A DNA stretch of 64,000 bases from Arthrobacter alpinus (GCF_001294625.1 NZ_CP012677.1:3100001-3164000), one strand, 5' to 3'; positions 1-9,426 are shown, counted from the stretch's first letter. Notes: a model not told the origin generated them from the sequence alone. Numbers and translations are program-made.

Positions 1-1114
1 CGGCATACCCGCCGGGGCTGACTTGTTCACGCTGGATAAACCAGGCCTGCACGCCGTCCTGTACCCACTGCCGGGGGCGGGCGGCCCACTCAGGGGAGGG
101 CCCGGCGTCGTCCGTCCCGCCTTCGGTTACCTCCCAATTGCCGAGCATCTGCGCCAGCCCACCCGGGGCCAGGACGGAGGGCAGCTCACGGACCAGGGTT
201 TCGACGATGGCGTCGCCGGCCATCCCGCCGTCACGGTAGGTGAACTGCTCCCGGGCCTGCTCGCCCCGGCAGCGGGGGGTGATGACAAACGGCGGGTTGG
301 AGACCACCAGGTCAAAGCGTTCGCCCACCACGGGTTCCAGCAGGCTGCCCAGGCGTAAGGAGACGCGGGCGTGCGGGTTCTCCGGCTCAAAGTCGGCGTC
401 CGTCAGGCCCAGTGCGCTGGCGTTGAGCATGAGGTTGAACCGCGTGAAAGCCAGTGCGCGGACGGAAATGTCGGTGGCCACCACGGTGCTGGCGTGGTGC
501 AGCAGATGGAAAAGCTGGATCCCGCAGCCGGTGCCCAGATCCAGCGCCCTGCCCACCACCTTCCGGATGGTGGCTTGGGCTAGGGTCAGTGACGCCTGGC
601 CGATGCCCAGGACGTGGTCCTTGCGCAGCACGCCGGGGCGCTGGTGGGCACCCAGATCGCTGGCGACCCACAGATTGGTGTCCTGCTCGTCTTCGTTGGC
701 CGCGGGCCATCCGTAAGGGCGCAGGTCCACGGCGGCCCGGACCATGACATCACGGTCCTGGGCACGGGTGTCACCGGGTTGATCTGCCGCATCACATTCG
801 ATTTCAGCCACGCCCATCGCAACCAACGCATCCACGCCCGTGCGTGGCGCGGCTTGCCCCAGCTCCTTCGCCGACACAGTTTCTGCCAGCAACCAAAACC
901 TGACCACCGTGGACAAAGGATCGGTGTTGCCGCGCAGCACAAGTGCAGCGGGCACGGTTTGATCCCGGCCCAGCGCTTGGTTGGCGTCCGCACCAAGGAG
1001 CTCCGCCACGCCGTCGACCGTGTAGTTGATGGCGCTCAAGTCCGCGGCTAGAGCCTGCATCGTGGCAGGGTTGTCGCTGCGTGGGGCGTCCGGGATGGTG
1101 GCGAAATCAGTCAT
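1..1114 (-). CDS. SAM-dependent methyltransferase (DUF7059 + HemK-like), C-terminus off window
   Basis: The reading frame stays open from the left edge of the window to an ATG at 1114, so the C-terminal end is missing. About 370 codons are visible. The first ~130 residues form an actinobacterial helical N-terminal region (DUF7059-like). They are followed by a Rossmann methyltransferase domain with the SAM-binding loop DLGTGCG and the catalytic-type motif NPPF, as in HemK/PrmC and N6-adenine or N5-glutamine methyltransferases. The target could be a protein glutamine or a nucleic-acid adenine; sequence alone does not decide. A TAGGCT box lies 6 bases before the ATG with no Shine-Dalgarno, which suggests a leaderless transcript. 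The domain call is firm and the substrate unknown. Confidence 0.85.
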   Translation of the reverse strand, partial: MTDFATIPDAPRSDNPATMQALAADLSAINYTVDGVAELLGADANQALGRDQTVPAALVLRGNTDPLSTVVRFWLLAETVSAKELGQAAPRTGVDALVAMGVAEIECDAADQPGDTRAQDRDVMVRAAVDLRPYGWPAANEDEQDTNLWVASDLGAHQRPGVLRKDHVLGIGQASLTLAQATIRKVVGRALDLGTGCGIQLFHLLHHASTVVATDISVRALAFTRFNLMLNASALGLTDADFEPENPHARVSLRLGSLLEPVVGERFDLVVSNPPFVITPRCRGEQAREQFTYRDGGMAGDAIVETLVRELPSVLAPGGLAQMLGNWEVTEGGTDDAGPSPEWAARPRQWVQDGVQAWFIQREQVSPGGYA

Positions 1115-1166
1115 GGGACAAGCCTAACGAGTCCCGGCGGCGCGCTGGTCGGGAACTAGAACCCCG

Positions 1167-2060
1167 TCAGCCGGTGCAGCCCTGCGGGCATTGCAGCGTC
1201 TCCGGGGCGCTGGCACAGTCGGCACAGTACAGGTTCAGGTTGCGGCAGCTGAGGTTGGAGCAGTTTTCAAACTTGTTAGTGGCGTTGTTGCAACGGATGC
1301 AGTGGCCGATCTCTTTGGCCTCGTCACTGAATTCCATGTGCATGCGCTTGTCAAAGACGTAGAGGGAGCCCTCCCACAGGCCCTTGTCCTTGAAGGCTTC
1401 CCCGTAACGGACGATCCCGCCGTCCATCTGGTAGACCTCCGTGAAGCCGCGGTTGACCATGAGCGAGCTCAGGACTTCGCACCGGATGCCGCCGGTGCAG
1501 TACGTGACCACCGGCTTGTCCTTGAGGTTGTCGTACTTGCCGGAATCCAGTTCCTTGATGAAGTCGTGGGTGGTGGCCACATCGGGGACCACGGCGTTTT
1601 TGAACTTGCCGATCTGGGCTTCGAAGGCGTTGCGGCCGTCAAAGAACACCACTTCCTCGCCGGCGGATTCCTTGGCGGCGACGAGTTCGTGGAGTTCCTC
1701 GGGGTTGAGATGGACTCCACCGCCCACGACGCCGTTTTCATCCACCTTAAGTTCGCCGGGGGCACCGAAGCTGACGATTTCCTCGCGGACCTTCACACTC
1801 AGACGCGGGAAGTCATCCCCGGCGCCGTCGGACCACTTGATGTCCATGTTTTTGAACCCGGCATATTCGCGCGTGGTCTTTAGATACTGCTTGAGATCCT
1901 TGATGTCCCCGCCCACGGTGGCGTTGATGCCGTCCTTGGACAGCAGGATCCGGCCAGTGAGCCCAAGTTTCTCGCACAGGGCACGCTGCCAGAGCTTCAC
2001 CGCCTCCGGGTCCAAGAGGGGAGTAAAGCCGTAAAAGAGCACAATCTTGTTCAAAGCCAC
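1167..2060 (-). CDS. trhO: tRNA uridine(34) hydroxylase TrhO (rhodanese family)
   Basis: Family members hydroxylate uridine 34 of tRNAs using O2, the first step to 5-methoxyuridine or related wobble modifications. The protein has the UPF0176 layout: an N-terminal acylphosphatase-like domain, a central rhodanese domain with the loop YCTGGIRCE (catalytic Cys about residue 188), and a cysteine-rich tail with repeated CxxC pairs that probably binds zinc. The length of 297 aa fits the family. I prefer the GTG at 2060 because a TACGCT box sits 7 bases upstream and the family normally begins at [12 protein letters not shown] at 2087 behind AAAGGGGG is an in-frame alternative (306 aa). It is transcribed divergently from the acetyltransferase at 2137. 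Confidence 0.93.
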   Translation of the reverse strand: MALNKIVLFYGFTPLLDPEAVKLWQRALCEKLGLTGRILLSKDGINATVGGDIKDLKQYLKTTREYAGFKNMDIKWSDGAGDDFPRLSVKVREEIVSFGAPGELKVDENGVVGGGVHLNPEELHELVAAKESAGEEVVFFDGRNAFEAQIGKFKNAVVPDVATTHDFIKELDSGKYDNLKDKPVVTYCTGGIRCEVLSSLMVNRGFTEVYQMDGGIVRYGEAFKDKGLWEGSLYVFDKRMHMEFSDEAKEIGHCIRCNNATNKFENCSNLSCRNLNLYCADCASAPETLQCPQGCTG

Positions 2061-2136
2061 GTATTTAAGCGTACTTCGTGCCGCCAAATGCCCCCTTTGT
2101 CAAGGAGTAGCCGACCGCCGGGCATAGGCTTGAGCC

Positions 2137-2853
2137 ATGACATCCGGTTCCATTGATCTTGAGGAACTCTTGGACGCGTGGTTTGCCGGTTGGACCGCGC
2201 TGCGAAGCTACACCACCGCCCTTAACGGTGGTGGTCACGCGGCGTTGCGCATGGACCGCAGCGGCGACTGGGAGTATTTTATCGCCGCCCCAGAGCGGCA
2301 GGCTTTCGCCCTGCTGGCTGCTGTTGCCTGCCAATCGGCGGATAGGGCCGTGAGCGTGCTGGGCCCGGATGTTCACCGCTACGTCAAACTGGCGCATGCT
2401 GCGGGGATGGGGATGCTCTCCACCTCCGAACAGTTAATGATGGTGCGAATGGAAGACCAGGACAACCAGGACCCCTTCCTCAACGACCCGGACTTGACGC
2501 TGCGGGTCACCCGCATGGGCGGACGCCGGGCAGCGTCCACCTGCCAGGCGCGTTACAGTGCCTCGATCGTCCAGGACGGTACGGTGCTTGCAAGCGGCAA
2601 GGTCGCCGTCTACGGCGAATACGCCATTTATGACCAGATAGAAACCCATGCCGGGCACCGGCGTCGTGGGTACGGCAAAATCGTCATGCACTCATTGACC
2701 GCCCATGCCAAGGAATTCCCTGTCACCACAGGGCTGCTGCTGGCCAGCACCGACGGGCAACGCCTCTACTACAAGATGGGCTGGCGTAGTGTCAGCCCTG
2801 TCACGGTCCTGGTTCCCCGGGCACAGCTGGAACGCACACGATCCAGGCAATGA
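2137..2853 (+). CDS. GNAT family N-acetyltransferase
   Basis: This 238-aa protein has a C-terminal GNAT fold. The acetyl-CoA pyrophosphate loop appears as GHRRRGYGK around residue 175, followed by an amphipathic helix and a closing strand with LYYKMGW near the end. The N-terminal ~90 residues do not show a known domain. The acceptor substrate cannot be deduced. The start is supported by TAGGCT at 2125-2130, exactly 6 bases before the ATG with no Shine-Dalgarno, so the mRNA is probably leaderless. It faces trhO across a short divergent promoter region and is followed 49 bases later by the helicase gene on the same strand. Confidence 0.85.
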   Translation: MTSGSIDLEELLDAWFAGWTALRSYTTALNGGGHAALRMDRSGDWEYFIAAPERQAFALLAAVACQSADRAVSVLGPDVHRYVKLAHAAGMGMLSTSEQLMMVRMEDQDNQDPFLNDPDLTLRVTRMGGRRAASTCQARYSASIVQDGTVLASGKVAVYGEYAIYDQIETHAGHRRRGYGKIVMHSLTAHAKEFPVTTGLLLASTDGQRLYYKMGWRSVSPVTVLVPRAQLERTRSRQ

Positions 2854-2902
2854 GGGCTCAGTCGGCGGCGCCCGCTTGCCAACACGGTGGCACAATGATG
2901 AG

Positions 2903-5230
2903 GTGTCCGCCAACAATTCGCTGATTTCCCAGCTGGGCCGGGGAGAGCACCCCGCCCAGCTGCAGCATGTCCACCACATCCCCGCCCGCAAGGCGGTGCC
3001 GGAGGCGTGGCCTGGCTGGGTTCACCCCGATCTTGTACAGTCCTACTCCCTTTTGGGGGTCCATACCCCGTGGCGGCATCAGATTACCGGGGCCAATCTT
3101 GCCCACGACGGCCATCACGTGGTGATTGCCACCGGAACCGCGTCGGGCAAGTCGCTTGCCTACCAGCTGCCGGCCGTTGACGCCGTACACCGTGCCGAGC
3201 TGCGATTAGCACAGAATCCGGGCAGGCTTGACGACGACGGCGCTGTGGCCCTGTACCTCTCCCCCACCAAGGCCCTGGCCGCCGACCAGCTCGCTGCCCT
3301 GGCGTCCCTTCATCTACCCACCCTGCGTGCGGCAACGTACGACGGCGACACGGCACCGGGCGACCGCCGGTGGATCCGCGACCATGCCAATTTCATCTTG
3401 TGCAATCCGGACATGCTCCACTTCGGTGTGCTGCCCAACCATACGTGGTGGGCCAAGTTCTTCCGCCGCCTCAAATACGTGATCATCGATGAGGCGCACA
3501 GTTATCGGGGCGTTTTTGGCTCCCATGTGGCCGTCTTGATGCGCCGGCTGCGACGCATCTGCGCCCACTACGGTTCGGAGCCCGTCTTCATCGGGGCCTC
3601 AGCCACCTCCAGCGACCCTGCGGTCTCCTTTTCACGGCTGATCGGCTCCGTTGCCGCCACAGTCACCGAGGACAGTTCCCCCCACGGTGCCACCACCGTG
3701 GCCTTTTGGGAGCCTGAACTCACTGACTTCAAGGGTGAGAACGGCGCACCGTCCAGGCGCACGGCCATCGCCGAAACCTCCGATCTGTTGGCAAACCTTG
3801 TTTCCGCACGGGTGCGGACCATCGCTTTCATCAAGTCCCGACGGGGTGCCGAGACCATAGCAAGCGTGACCCGCCGCCTGCTCGAAGATGTTGACCCCAG
3901 CCTGCCGGCACGCGTGGCTGCCTACCGCTCAGGCTATTTGCCGGAGGAGCGGAGAGCGCTGGAAAGGTCCTTGCGTTCCGGGGAGTTGCTGGGGGTATCC
4001 AGTACTTCGGCCCTGGAATTGGGGATAGATATTTCCGGTTTGGATGCAGTGTTGGTGGCCGGGTGGCCCGGCACCAGGGCGTCCTTTTTTCAGCAGATTG
4101 GCCGCGCCGGCCGCGCCGGGCAGGACGCGTTGGCCGCATTCATTGCCAGCGATGACCCTTTGGACACCTACCTGGTGCACCACCCCGAAGCCATTTTTGG
4201 CGTCCCCGTCGAAGCCACCGTGTTCGATCCCTCCAATCCCTATGTGTTGGGGCCGCACCTATGTGCAGCGGCGGCGGAATTGCCCCTCAACCATGAGGAC
4301 TTGGCTCTCTTTCCCGAAAATACCTTGACATTGTTGACACAGTTGGTCTCCCAGGGATACTTGCGCCGCCGCCCGTCCGGATGGTTTTGGACGCACCCCC
4401 AGAGCGCCGCAGCCATGGTCAACCTCCGCTCCGACGGTGGGGGGCCGATCAACATCATCGACGCCGACACCGGGGCCCTGCTGGGCACCATGGACTCCCC
4501 ACAGTCCCACTACCAGGCCCATCAGGGCGCCGTCTACGTCCACCAAGGCGAACCGTACGTGGTGGTCGAGCTCAACGAAACCGACCACTGTGCGATCGTT
4601 CGCCGGGGAAACCCCGACTACTACACCACCGCTCGCGACGTCACCCAGATCGCCGTGCTGGAATCGACGCGCCACGAGTTGTGGGGCCCCGTAGAGATGC
4701 ACTTTGGCGAGGTTCAGGTCACCACCCAGGTGGTCTCGTTCCAGCGCAAGGCTTTCATCTCCAACGAAGTGCTTGGCGAAGAACCCTTGGAGCTCGGCGC
4801 CCGGGACCTTTTCACCAAAGCAGTGTGGTTCACCATGGACAACCAGACATTGCTCTCCGGGGGGCTGGTCGAACCACAATTTCCGGGCGCCCTGCACGCC
4901 GCCGAACACGCCGCCATCGGGCTGCTGCCCTTGGTTGCCTCCAGTGACCGGTGGGATGTGGGCGGGGTTTCCACCGCCATTCATGCCGACACCGGCCAGC
5001 CGACCATCTTCGTGTACGACGGCCACCCCGGCGGCGCTGGCTTTGCCGAGCGGGGTTTTGCCATGGCACGGGTGTGGCTCTCGGCCACACGGGATGCCAT
5101 CAGCGCCTGCGAATGCGACACCGGCTGCCCGTCCTGCGTGCAGTCGCCCAAATGCGGCAACAAGAACAACCCGCTGGACAAGGCCGGCGCACTCACCCTG
5201 CTGACCATCCTGCTCAACCACGCCAGCTAG
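2903..5230 (+). CDS. DEAD/DEAH-box helicase with C-terminal zinc domain (MrfA/YprA-like)
   Basis: A 775-aa superfamily 2 helicase. Motif I is GTASGKS, motif II is DEAH (IIDEAHSYRG), and motif VI appears as QQIGRAGRAGQ. The C-terminal DUF1998 region ends in a four-cysteine cluster (CECDTGCPSC then C) typical of MrfA, a mitomycin-lesion repair helicase in Bacillus, and of mycobacterial Rv3649. It probably acts in DNA repair as a 3'-5' translocase; that role is inferred from the family. I chose GTG at 2903 because CACAAT lies 6 bases upstream; longer in-frame extensions would overlap the acetyltransferase. Its TAG stop shares the palindrome CTAG (5227-5230) with the convergent Tad gene. Confidence 0.9.
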   Translation: MSANNSLISQLGRGEHPAQLQHVHHIPARKAVPEAWPGWVHPDLVQSYSLLGVHTPWRHQITGANLAHDGHHVVIATGTASGKSLAYQLPAVDAVHRAELRLAQNPGRLDDDGAVALYLSPTKALAADQLAALASLHLPTLRAATYDGDTAPGDRRWIRDHANFILCNPDMLHFGVLPNHTWWAKFFRRLKYVIIDEAHSYRGVFGSHVAVLMRRLRRICAHYGSEPVFIGASATSSDPAVSFSRLIGSVAATVTEDSSPHGATTVAFWEPELTDFKGENGAPSRRTAIAETSDLLANLVSARVRTIAFIKSRRGAETIASVTRRLLEDVDPSLPARVAAYRSGYLPEERRALERSLRSGELLGVSSTSALELGIDISGLDAVLVAGWPGTRASFFQQIGRAGRAGQDALAAFIASDDPLDTYLVHHPEAIFGVPVEATVFDPSNPYVLGPHLCAAAAELPLNHEDLALFPENTLTLLTQLVSQGYLRRRPSGWFWTHPQSAAAMVNLRSDGGGPINIIDADTGALLGTMDSPQSHYQAHQGAVYVHQGEPYVVVELNETDHCAIVRRGNPDYYTTARDVTQIAVLESTRHELWGPVEMHFGEVQVTTQVVSFQRKAFISNEVLGEEPLELGARDLFTKAVWFTMDNQTLLSGGLVEPQFPGALHAAEHAAIGLLPLVASSDRWDVGGVSTAIHADTGQPTIFVYDGHPGGAGFAERGFAMARVWLSATRDAISACECDTGCPSCVQSPKCGNKNNPLDKAGALTLLTILLNHAS

Positions 5231-5628
5231 GGCACCACGAGCTCAGGCGGGGGCCCTGCCCTTGATTTGTTGTAGGCAGGCCACGGCAGACCTGTCTGCA
5301 CGGAGACTTCGAGCTGAACCGTGTCGGCATACACGCCCACAACCATGCAGGAAACAAGCACCGCCCCCTGCCGGATCACCAGGTCTGCGGCGACCTGGCA
5401 GGGATCACCCACGGTGAGTCCGCGGGCGGCATCGGCGCCGGCGAGTGCGGCCAGATCCGCAGCCGTTGCCGCCTTCGCGGCCGCGTTGGCTGCTTCACCA
5501 AGCCACATCAGAGCAGTGAGCAGCAAGAGCAGGACGATGGCCAGACCCACTGCCACAATCGTTCCCGCGCCCTCCTCCCGCGCAACTGGGGAGAAGAGCG
5601 CCGCATCCTGGCCTGCACCCCTACCCAT
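5227..5628 (-). CDS. Rv3654c-like TadE-related pseudopilin
   Basis: A 133-aa protein with one hydrophobic segment (residues ~22-43), preceded by REEGAGTIVAV, which resembles a class III prepilin cleavage context. It lacks the glutamate at +5 expected of true pilins. It matches the small Rv3654c-type protein that ends actinobacterial Tad operons. The ATG at 5628 overlaps the TadE stop by 8 bases (ATGGGTAG), suggesting translational coupling. An upstream ATG pair would overlap further and is less likely. It is the last gene of the Tad operon and converges on the helicase with a shared CTAG stop. Its role in pilus assembly is inferred from context. Confidence 0.82.
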   Translation of the reverse strand: MGRGAGQDAALFSPVAREEGAGTIVAVGLAIVLLLLLTALMWLGEAANAAAKAATAADLAALAGADAARGLTVGDPCQVAADLVIRQGAVLVSCMVVGVYADTVQLEVSVQTGLPWPAYNKSRAGPPPELVVP

Positions 5629-6073
5629 GGCCCGGCCGCTGGCTCTGCACGGTGGCATCATAATTCTCAATTCGGGCAACAGCACTGGCAGATTGTTGCC
5701 ACGCCAGCATGCCTACCAGGGGCCCGTCCAACCGGCCAGACACCGTCACCGTGGCATAGCCGCCAGCGAGATCCACCACCACGGTGGTGTTTCGTCCGGC
5801 AAGGCGGGTGGCAATGTCTACCGACTGTGTGGTGTTTTCCCCTCGCGCCACCGCCCTTGCGCCAGCCCGGGCTCCTTCTTCCAAACGAAGCTGAAGTATC
5901 CCGGCGCCTGCTCCGAATAAAAGCACCGCCAGCAATGCCGTTACTGCTGGCAGGACCACAGCGAATTCAGCCGTGACACTCCCCCGGATGCGCCGTGTTT
6001 GGTCAAAGAGGTGCGAACCGGCATTGTCTGTCTTCACCCCGGGTTCCTGACCCCGCATCAACTTTTGAAGCAT
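5621..6073 (-). CDS. TadE family minor pseudopilin
   Basis: A 150-aa protein with the motif RGSVTAEFAVVLPAV: a prepilin-like site after G, then E at +5 and F at +6, followed by a long hydrophobic helix. This is the TadE/TadF signature. TadE proteins are processed pseudopilins required for Flp pilus assembly or Tad secretion. The ATG at 6073 follows GAGGTG at 8 bases and is preferred over an ATG at 6148, which has no ribosome site. The C-terminal part is a small extracytoplasmic domain. It lies between the Flp-like DUF4244 gene and the Rv3654c-like gene. Confidence 0.88.
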   Translation of the reverse strand: MLQKLMRGQEPGVKTDNAGSHLFDQTRRIRGSVTAEFAVVLPAVTALLAVLLFGAGAGILQLRLEEGARAGARAVARGENTTQSVDIATRLAGRNTTVVVDLAGGYATVTVSGRLDGPLVGMLAWQQSASAVARIENYDATVQSQRPGHG

Positions 6074-6144
6074 CGGAACGTCACCTCGCAATTCTCGAAA
6101 GCATCTACAGACTTGCCACATACTGGGTGGCACCGGACGTTGGC

Positions 6145-6435
6145 TCAAAAGCTCAAGGCGCTTCGAATAATGTTCATCAGGAATCCGCGGACTTCGTCAC
6201 TCTTGAGGATGACAACGAGGAGCCCGGCAAATCCCACGGCAGCCAACGTGGCGATGGCATACTCAGCCGTGGCCATCCCCGCATCTGAACCAAGCTTGCG
6301 CATTGCCCGCAGCTTTTCAGGGTTCCGCACTGGGGTCCGGCCCATGGCACCGGGAGTGATTTCTCGAACGTTCTCCAGCTCCGTAAGCGCTGGGTTCGGG
6401 TTGGTCATGCCCCCGATAAATTCGTTGCTGTACAT
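6145..6435 (-). CDS. DUF4244 protein, Flp-type pilin candidate with long leader
   Basis: A 96-aa protein with a single C-terminal hydrophobic helix. Before it is SDAGMATAEYAI: a glycine at residue 53 followed by E at +5 and Y at +6, the exact Flp prepilin pattern. It is therefore the likely major pilin of this Tad system. The leader before the cleavage glycine would be 53 residues, much longer than in classical Flp prepilins. The ATG at 6435 is supported by AAGGAG 5 bases upstream; ATGs at leader residues 10, 31 and 45 have weaker sites. A 215-bp gap separates it from tadC, so it may have its own promoter. Confidence 0.87.
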   Translation of the reverse strand: MYSNEFIGGMTNPNPALTELENVREITPGAMGRTPVRNPEKLRAMRKLGSDAGMATAEYAIATLAAVGFAGLLVVILKSDEVRGFLMNIIRSALSF

Positions 6436-6650
6436 GTCAGCTCCTTCTTGTGATGATCCGTGCTTGGACTGATGCATTGGATCCAGTATCTGGATCTCCT
6501 GCCACCGTGACGGCGACCGTAAATCCCACTATTCTCGGTTCCGACCGGACAAAAAAGCCCCTTTTCGCGTTTGGTGCAGCGCTGCCGTCCCAGGTGCTGC
6601 TGTGGAGGAACCAACCACCATACTCGATGCTTATTTCCCGATTCGGAGGG
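6436..6650 (-). promoter_or_regulatory. tadC-pilin intergenic region, possible internal promoter
   Basis: This is the only large gap in the otherwise overlapping Tad operon. Read on the minus strand it contains AAAAGGGGCTTTTTT, a weak hairpin with a T-run that could end the upstream transcript. It also has an AT-richer stretch before the strong AAGGAG of the pilin gene. This suggests separately boosted pilin expression, as in other Flp systems. No clear -35/-10 pair is evident, so the assignment is tentative. Confidence 0.3.
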
Positions 6651-7247
6651 CTAGAATGCGGGGATCATGGCCACGACCACGGGGACAATACCAAGACAGA
6701 TGAAGGCAGGCAGGGAACATAACCCCAGTGGGATCACCAGTTTTACTCCCAGTGCCGCAGCACGTTTTTCGGCATCCCGGTTGGATTGTCGACGGCGTTG
6801 CCTCGCTTCGGCGTACAACAAGGGTGCTGCCGGGCTGCCTGTCAACGCTGCAAAGCCCAAGGCAGAATGTAGGGCTGCCAGCTGAGGCACACCGCCGACG
6901 CCGGCCCACGAATGTTCCCACGACGCGCCCATCTCCAAGCCCGCCACCACCTGGGACAAGCCCGTGTGAATCTGGGCACTTGCCACTCCAGACACAATGC
7001 GCAACGCCCAAGGAATGGAAAGGCCGGCATCCAATACGGCACCCAAAAGCTCCAACAACAAAGGCACATCCTCAACCCCAAGATCTCCTGCCGCCTCCGC
7101 GTGGTGCTCGAAGTTGGGCCCCTTGCTGGCATCTGCCGGCCCCCGACGCACCCGGGCTGCGCGCTCACGCCACCGCCGGCTCCCATCCCTGCGCCTGAGA
7201 CAAAGAAAGGCGATGAACAGCAGCACGAATATGCCCACGGCCGCCAT
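6651..7247 (-). CDS. tadC: TadC-like type II/IV secretion platform protein (T2SSF domain)
   Basis: A 198-aa inner-membrane protein. It has an N-terminal hydrophobic helix (AAVGIFVLLFIAFLC), a cytoplasmic T2SSF-type helical domain (LLLELLGAVLDAGLSIPWAL), and C-terminal membrane helices ending in PAFICLGIVPVVVAMI. It forms the membrane platform with TadB. The start is the ATG at 7247, which overlaps the tadB stop as TGATG, implying coupled translation. A longer reading to 7487 would lie inside tadB and is rejected. The length matches the short actinobacterial TadC. Confidence 0.87.
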   Translation of the reverse strand: MAAVGIFVLLFIAFLCLRRRDGSRRWRERAARVRRGPADASKGPNFEHHAEAAGDLGVEDVPLLLELLGAVLDAGLSIPWALRIVSGVASAQIHTGLSQVVAGLEMGASWEHSWAGVGGVPQLAALHSALGFAALTGSPAAPLLYAEARQRRRQSNRDAEKRAAALGVKLVIPLGLCSLPAFICLGIVPVVVAMIPAF

Positions 7248-8158
7248 CACACTGCCCTGCTTGACGACGTGCATGCAGACCGGCGACGTCTTCCGGCTCT
7301 GGGCAAGCCCCCTTTGGAGTGTGGGGATGCGGCGGCCACGATTAATCTGTTGGCCCACCACCTCCCCGCCACCAATAGCGCGATGCCCGCGCCCAAGCAA
7401 ACCCACCCCACCGGGCTGCCCAGCAATATCCGCACAGGGTCCACGCCCATCATCATGCCCAGTCCCAGGCCCACAACGGGCAGCCATGTGAGCAGGCGAA
7501 CGGTTGCCCGCGGGCCGGCCAGCGCCGTCTCCCGCATGGCTGCGGCATCGTCCTGCGCTTCCAGCCTGTCCGCGAGTCGGGATAGGACGGCAGCCACCGG
7601 AGCGCCGCTAGCCTCGCTCACTTCAAAACAAGCCGCCAACTCCTGCCAGGTCTGCACCTGGGCGTCGGAAAGCTGGCCTGTCGCTGCATGACGAACCGGC
7701 GGGCGGATCCCAACACCTCCCACCCGGCAGGAGGCCCTCACCGCCGTCGCTGCGGGAAGCCCTAACAGGCTGGCCCGTTCAACGGCCAAGACCAGCCGGA
7801 CCGTGGGGTGTGTTTCCTCAGGCTGCCTAAACCTGAATGCCAGCCCTTTCGGGTGATCGCTGGCTTCCTGCTGATCCATTTTGTGTCCGGCGGTCCCATA
7901 CTCAGCGACCAAAACCTCTGCAAGGGCTCCCCACACGGCAGGGCCTCCGTGCCCAGAGGCCAGCAATGCGGCCAACTGGCGTACGAGCACGGGCATGGCA
8001 ACATCGCCATGCCCGCACCGGCGGTGAAGCCGCACGCCGCCGAAAACATGAGGCACCCCGGACAGCGGCGTGGCACCACGGGTGGGCCAGTTCCGCCGTC
8101 GAACAGAAAAGATGAGGCAGGCCATAGCAGCAAGGAAGAACACTACGATCGCACTCAT
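7247..8158 (-). CDS. tadB: TadB-like type II/IV secretion platform protein
   Basis: A 303-aa membrane protein with an N-terminal helix (residues ~2-18), a central T2SSF domain (residues ~120-230), and two C-terminal hydrophobic helices (VVGLGLGMMMG and VCLGAGIALLVAG). It partners TadC in the platform on which the TadA ATPase acts. The ATG at 8158 overlaps the tadA stop (ATGA), and its own stop overlaps the tadC start. The N-terminal ~100 residues are less conserved and rich in small residues, as is usual in actinobacterial versions. Confidence 0.87.
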   Translation of the reverse strand: MSAIVVFFLAAMACLIFSVRRRNWPTRGATPLSGVPHVFGGVRLHRRCGHGDVAMPVLVRQLAALLASGHGGPAVWGALAEVLVAEYGTAGHKMDQQEASDHPKGLAFRFRQPEETHPTVRLVLAVERASLLGLPAATAVRASCRVGGVGIRPPVRHAATGQLSDAQVQTWQELAACFEVSEASGAPVAAVLSRLADRLEAQDDAAAMRETALAGPRATVRLLTWLPVVGLGLGMMMGVDPVRILLGSPVGWVCLGAGIALLVAGRWWANRLIVAAASPHSKGGLPRAGRRRRSACTSSSRAV

Positions 8159-9426
8159 GCTGCAGCCTCGCTGCCCTTCGACAGGTCAAGGCCCAACCGC
8201 CCCGCCAGCTCGGACCAGGCCGGACCGGTGCGGAGCAGATGCCGCGGACCCCCGTCGGCAGTCACAACCCCGGACGGCGTGTCAATGTGAAGCGCGGGAA
8301 CCACGCTAAGCTGGCCCTCGCACAGGGTTACCACGCCAATTTCAGTGACCATCCGTCCGTGCGCCGTCCGGTCCAGATGGATCACCGCATCCAACGCGCT
8401 GGCGCTCTGGAGTGCTACCGCCTCTGTTGTCATGCCCGCCAACACACCGAGGGCGGCAAGTCTGGCCGGCACATCCGCAGCACTGTTCGCGTGGATGGTT
8501 CCAGCCCCGCCAGTGTGCCCGGTATTCAGGGCCATCAACAATTCCCGCACCTCCAATCCCCGGCACTCACCAACGATCAAGCGTCCGGGATTCATGCGCA
8601 AAGCTTGGCGCACCAACTCCTGCAGGTCCACGGTTCCGGCACCCTCGGCGTTCGCATGCCGGGCCTCCAAGGTCACCACATGGGAGTGGTCGGGTGAGAG
8701 CTCTGCCGCATCCTCAATCAACACCAACCGTTCAGAGGCATGGCATAGGCCCAGGAGCGTTGACAGCAAGGTGGTCTTTCCAGCACCCGTTGCACCGCTG
8801 ATGAGGAAACTGAGACGGCGCTCGATGATGCCTTGAAGAATGACGCCAACCAAGGGGTGCACGCACCCTGAATCTTCGAGTTCAGCCAACGTGAATAGCT
8901 GTTGGCGTTTGATGCGGATGGACAGCAAGGTGCCGGTGGATGAGATGGGTGGCAGTACGGCGTGGACACGATATCCCGGGGCAATCTTGACATCCACACA
9001 AGGGCACTGATCATCCAGGCGGCGGCCGCCAGCGGCGATGAGCCGGGTGGCCAGAGCGCGCAGGGAGCTTTCATTCTCAAAGCACACATCCACTGCTTCG
9101 GGACCGGCACCGCGATCCAGCCAAACGGAGCTGGGGGCATTGACAAAGATATCGGTCACCCGCGGATCCAGGGTGAGCTGTTGCAACGGACCCAACCCAT
9201 GCAGTTCCGCGCCGATCCTGTCCATGGCGAGCAACGACCCGGCAGCTCCCAGAAGCCGCCCGCTTTCCCTGACCGCTGCCGCCACCCGGAGATCGGTCAC
9301 CGGCCCCGACTCGGCCAGCACCGTCTGGCGCACCGACTCCAACAGTTCCTGATCAACCCAGGCGGCCTCGGTGCGGGTTCGCTGGCCGGGGGATTGCTGT
9401 CCGGCACCATGCCTTGATCGTGTCAC
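8155..9426 (-). CDS. tadA: TadA family secretion ATPase
   Basis: A 423-aa hexameric ATPase that powers pilin assembly. The N-terminal domain is followed by a VirB11/GspE-type core with Walker A GATGAGKTT at residues 211-219. An Asp-box-like acidic segment (LVLIEDAAEL), the Walker B region (GRLIVGECRG), and the His box (NTGHTGGAGTIHANSA) follow. All catalytic motifs look intact. The start is a GTG overlapping the stop of ssd (GTGA), and the end overlaps the tadB start, so the operon is tightly coupled. Cytoplasmic, membrane-associated through TadB/TadC. Confidence 0.93.
   Translation of the reverse strand: MTRSRHGAGQQSPGQRTRTEAAWVDQELLESVRQTVLAESGPVTDLRVAAAVRESGRLLGAAGSLLAMDRIGAELHGLGPLQQLTLDPRVTDIFVNAPSSVWLDRGAGPEAVDVCFENESSLRALATRLIAAGGRRLDDQCPCVDVKIAPGYRVHAVLPPISSTGTLLSIRIKRQQLFTLAELEDSGCVHPLVGVILQGIIERRLSFLISGATGAGKTTLLSTLLGLCHASERLVLIEDAAELSPDHSHVVTLEARHANAEGAGTVDLQELVRQALRMNPGRLIVGECRGLEVRELLMALNTGHTGGAGTIHANSAADVPARLAALGVLAGMTTEAVALQSASALDAVIHLDRTAHGRMVTEIGVVTLCEGQLSVVPALHIDTPSGVVTADGGPRHLLRTGPAWSELAGRLGLDLSKGSEAAA

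Noticed and set aside
4259..5221. A 320-codon frame opposite the helicase
   Set aside because: It is a shadow of the helicase C-terminal half, whose zinc-binding cysteines and frame are clearly coding.
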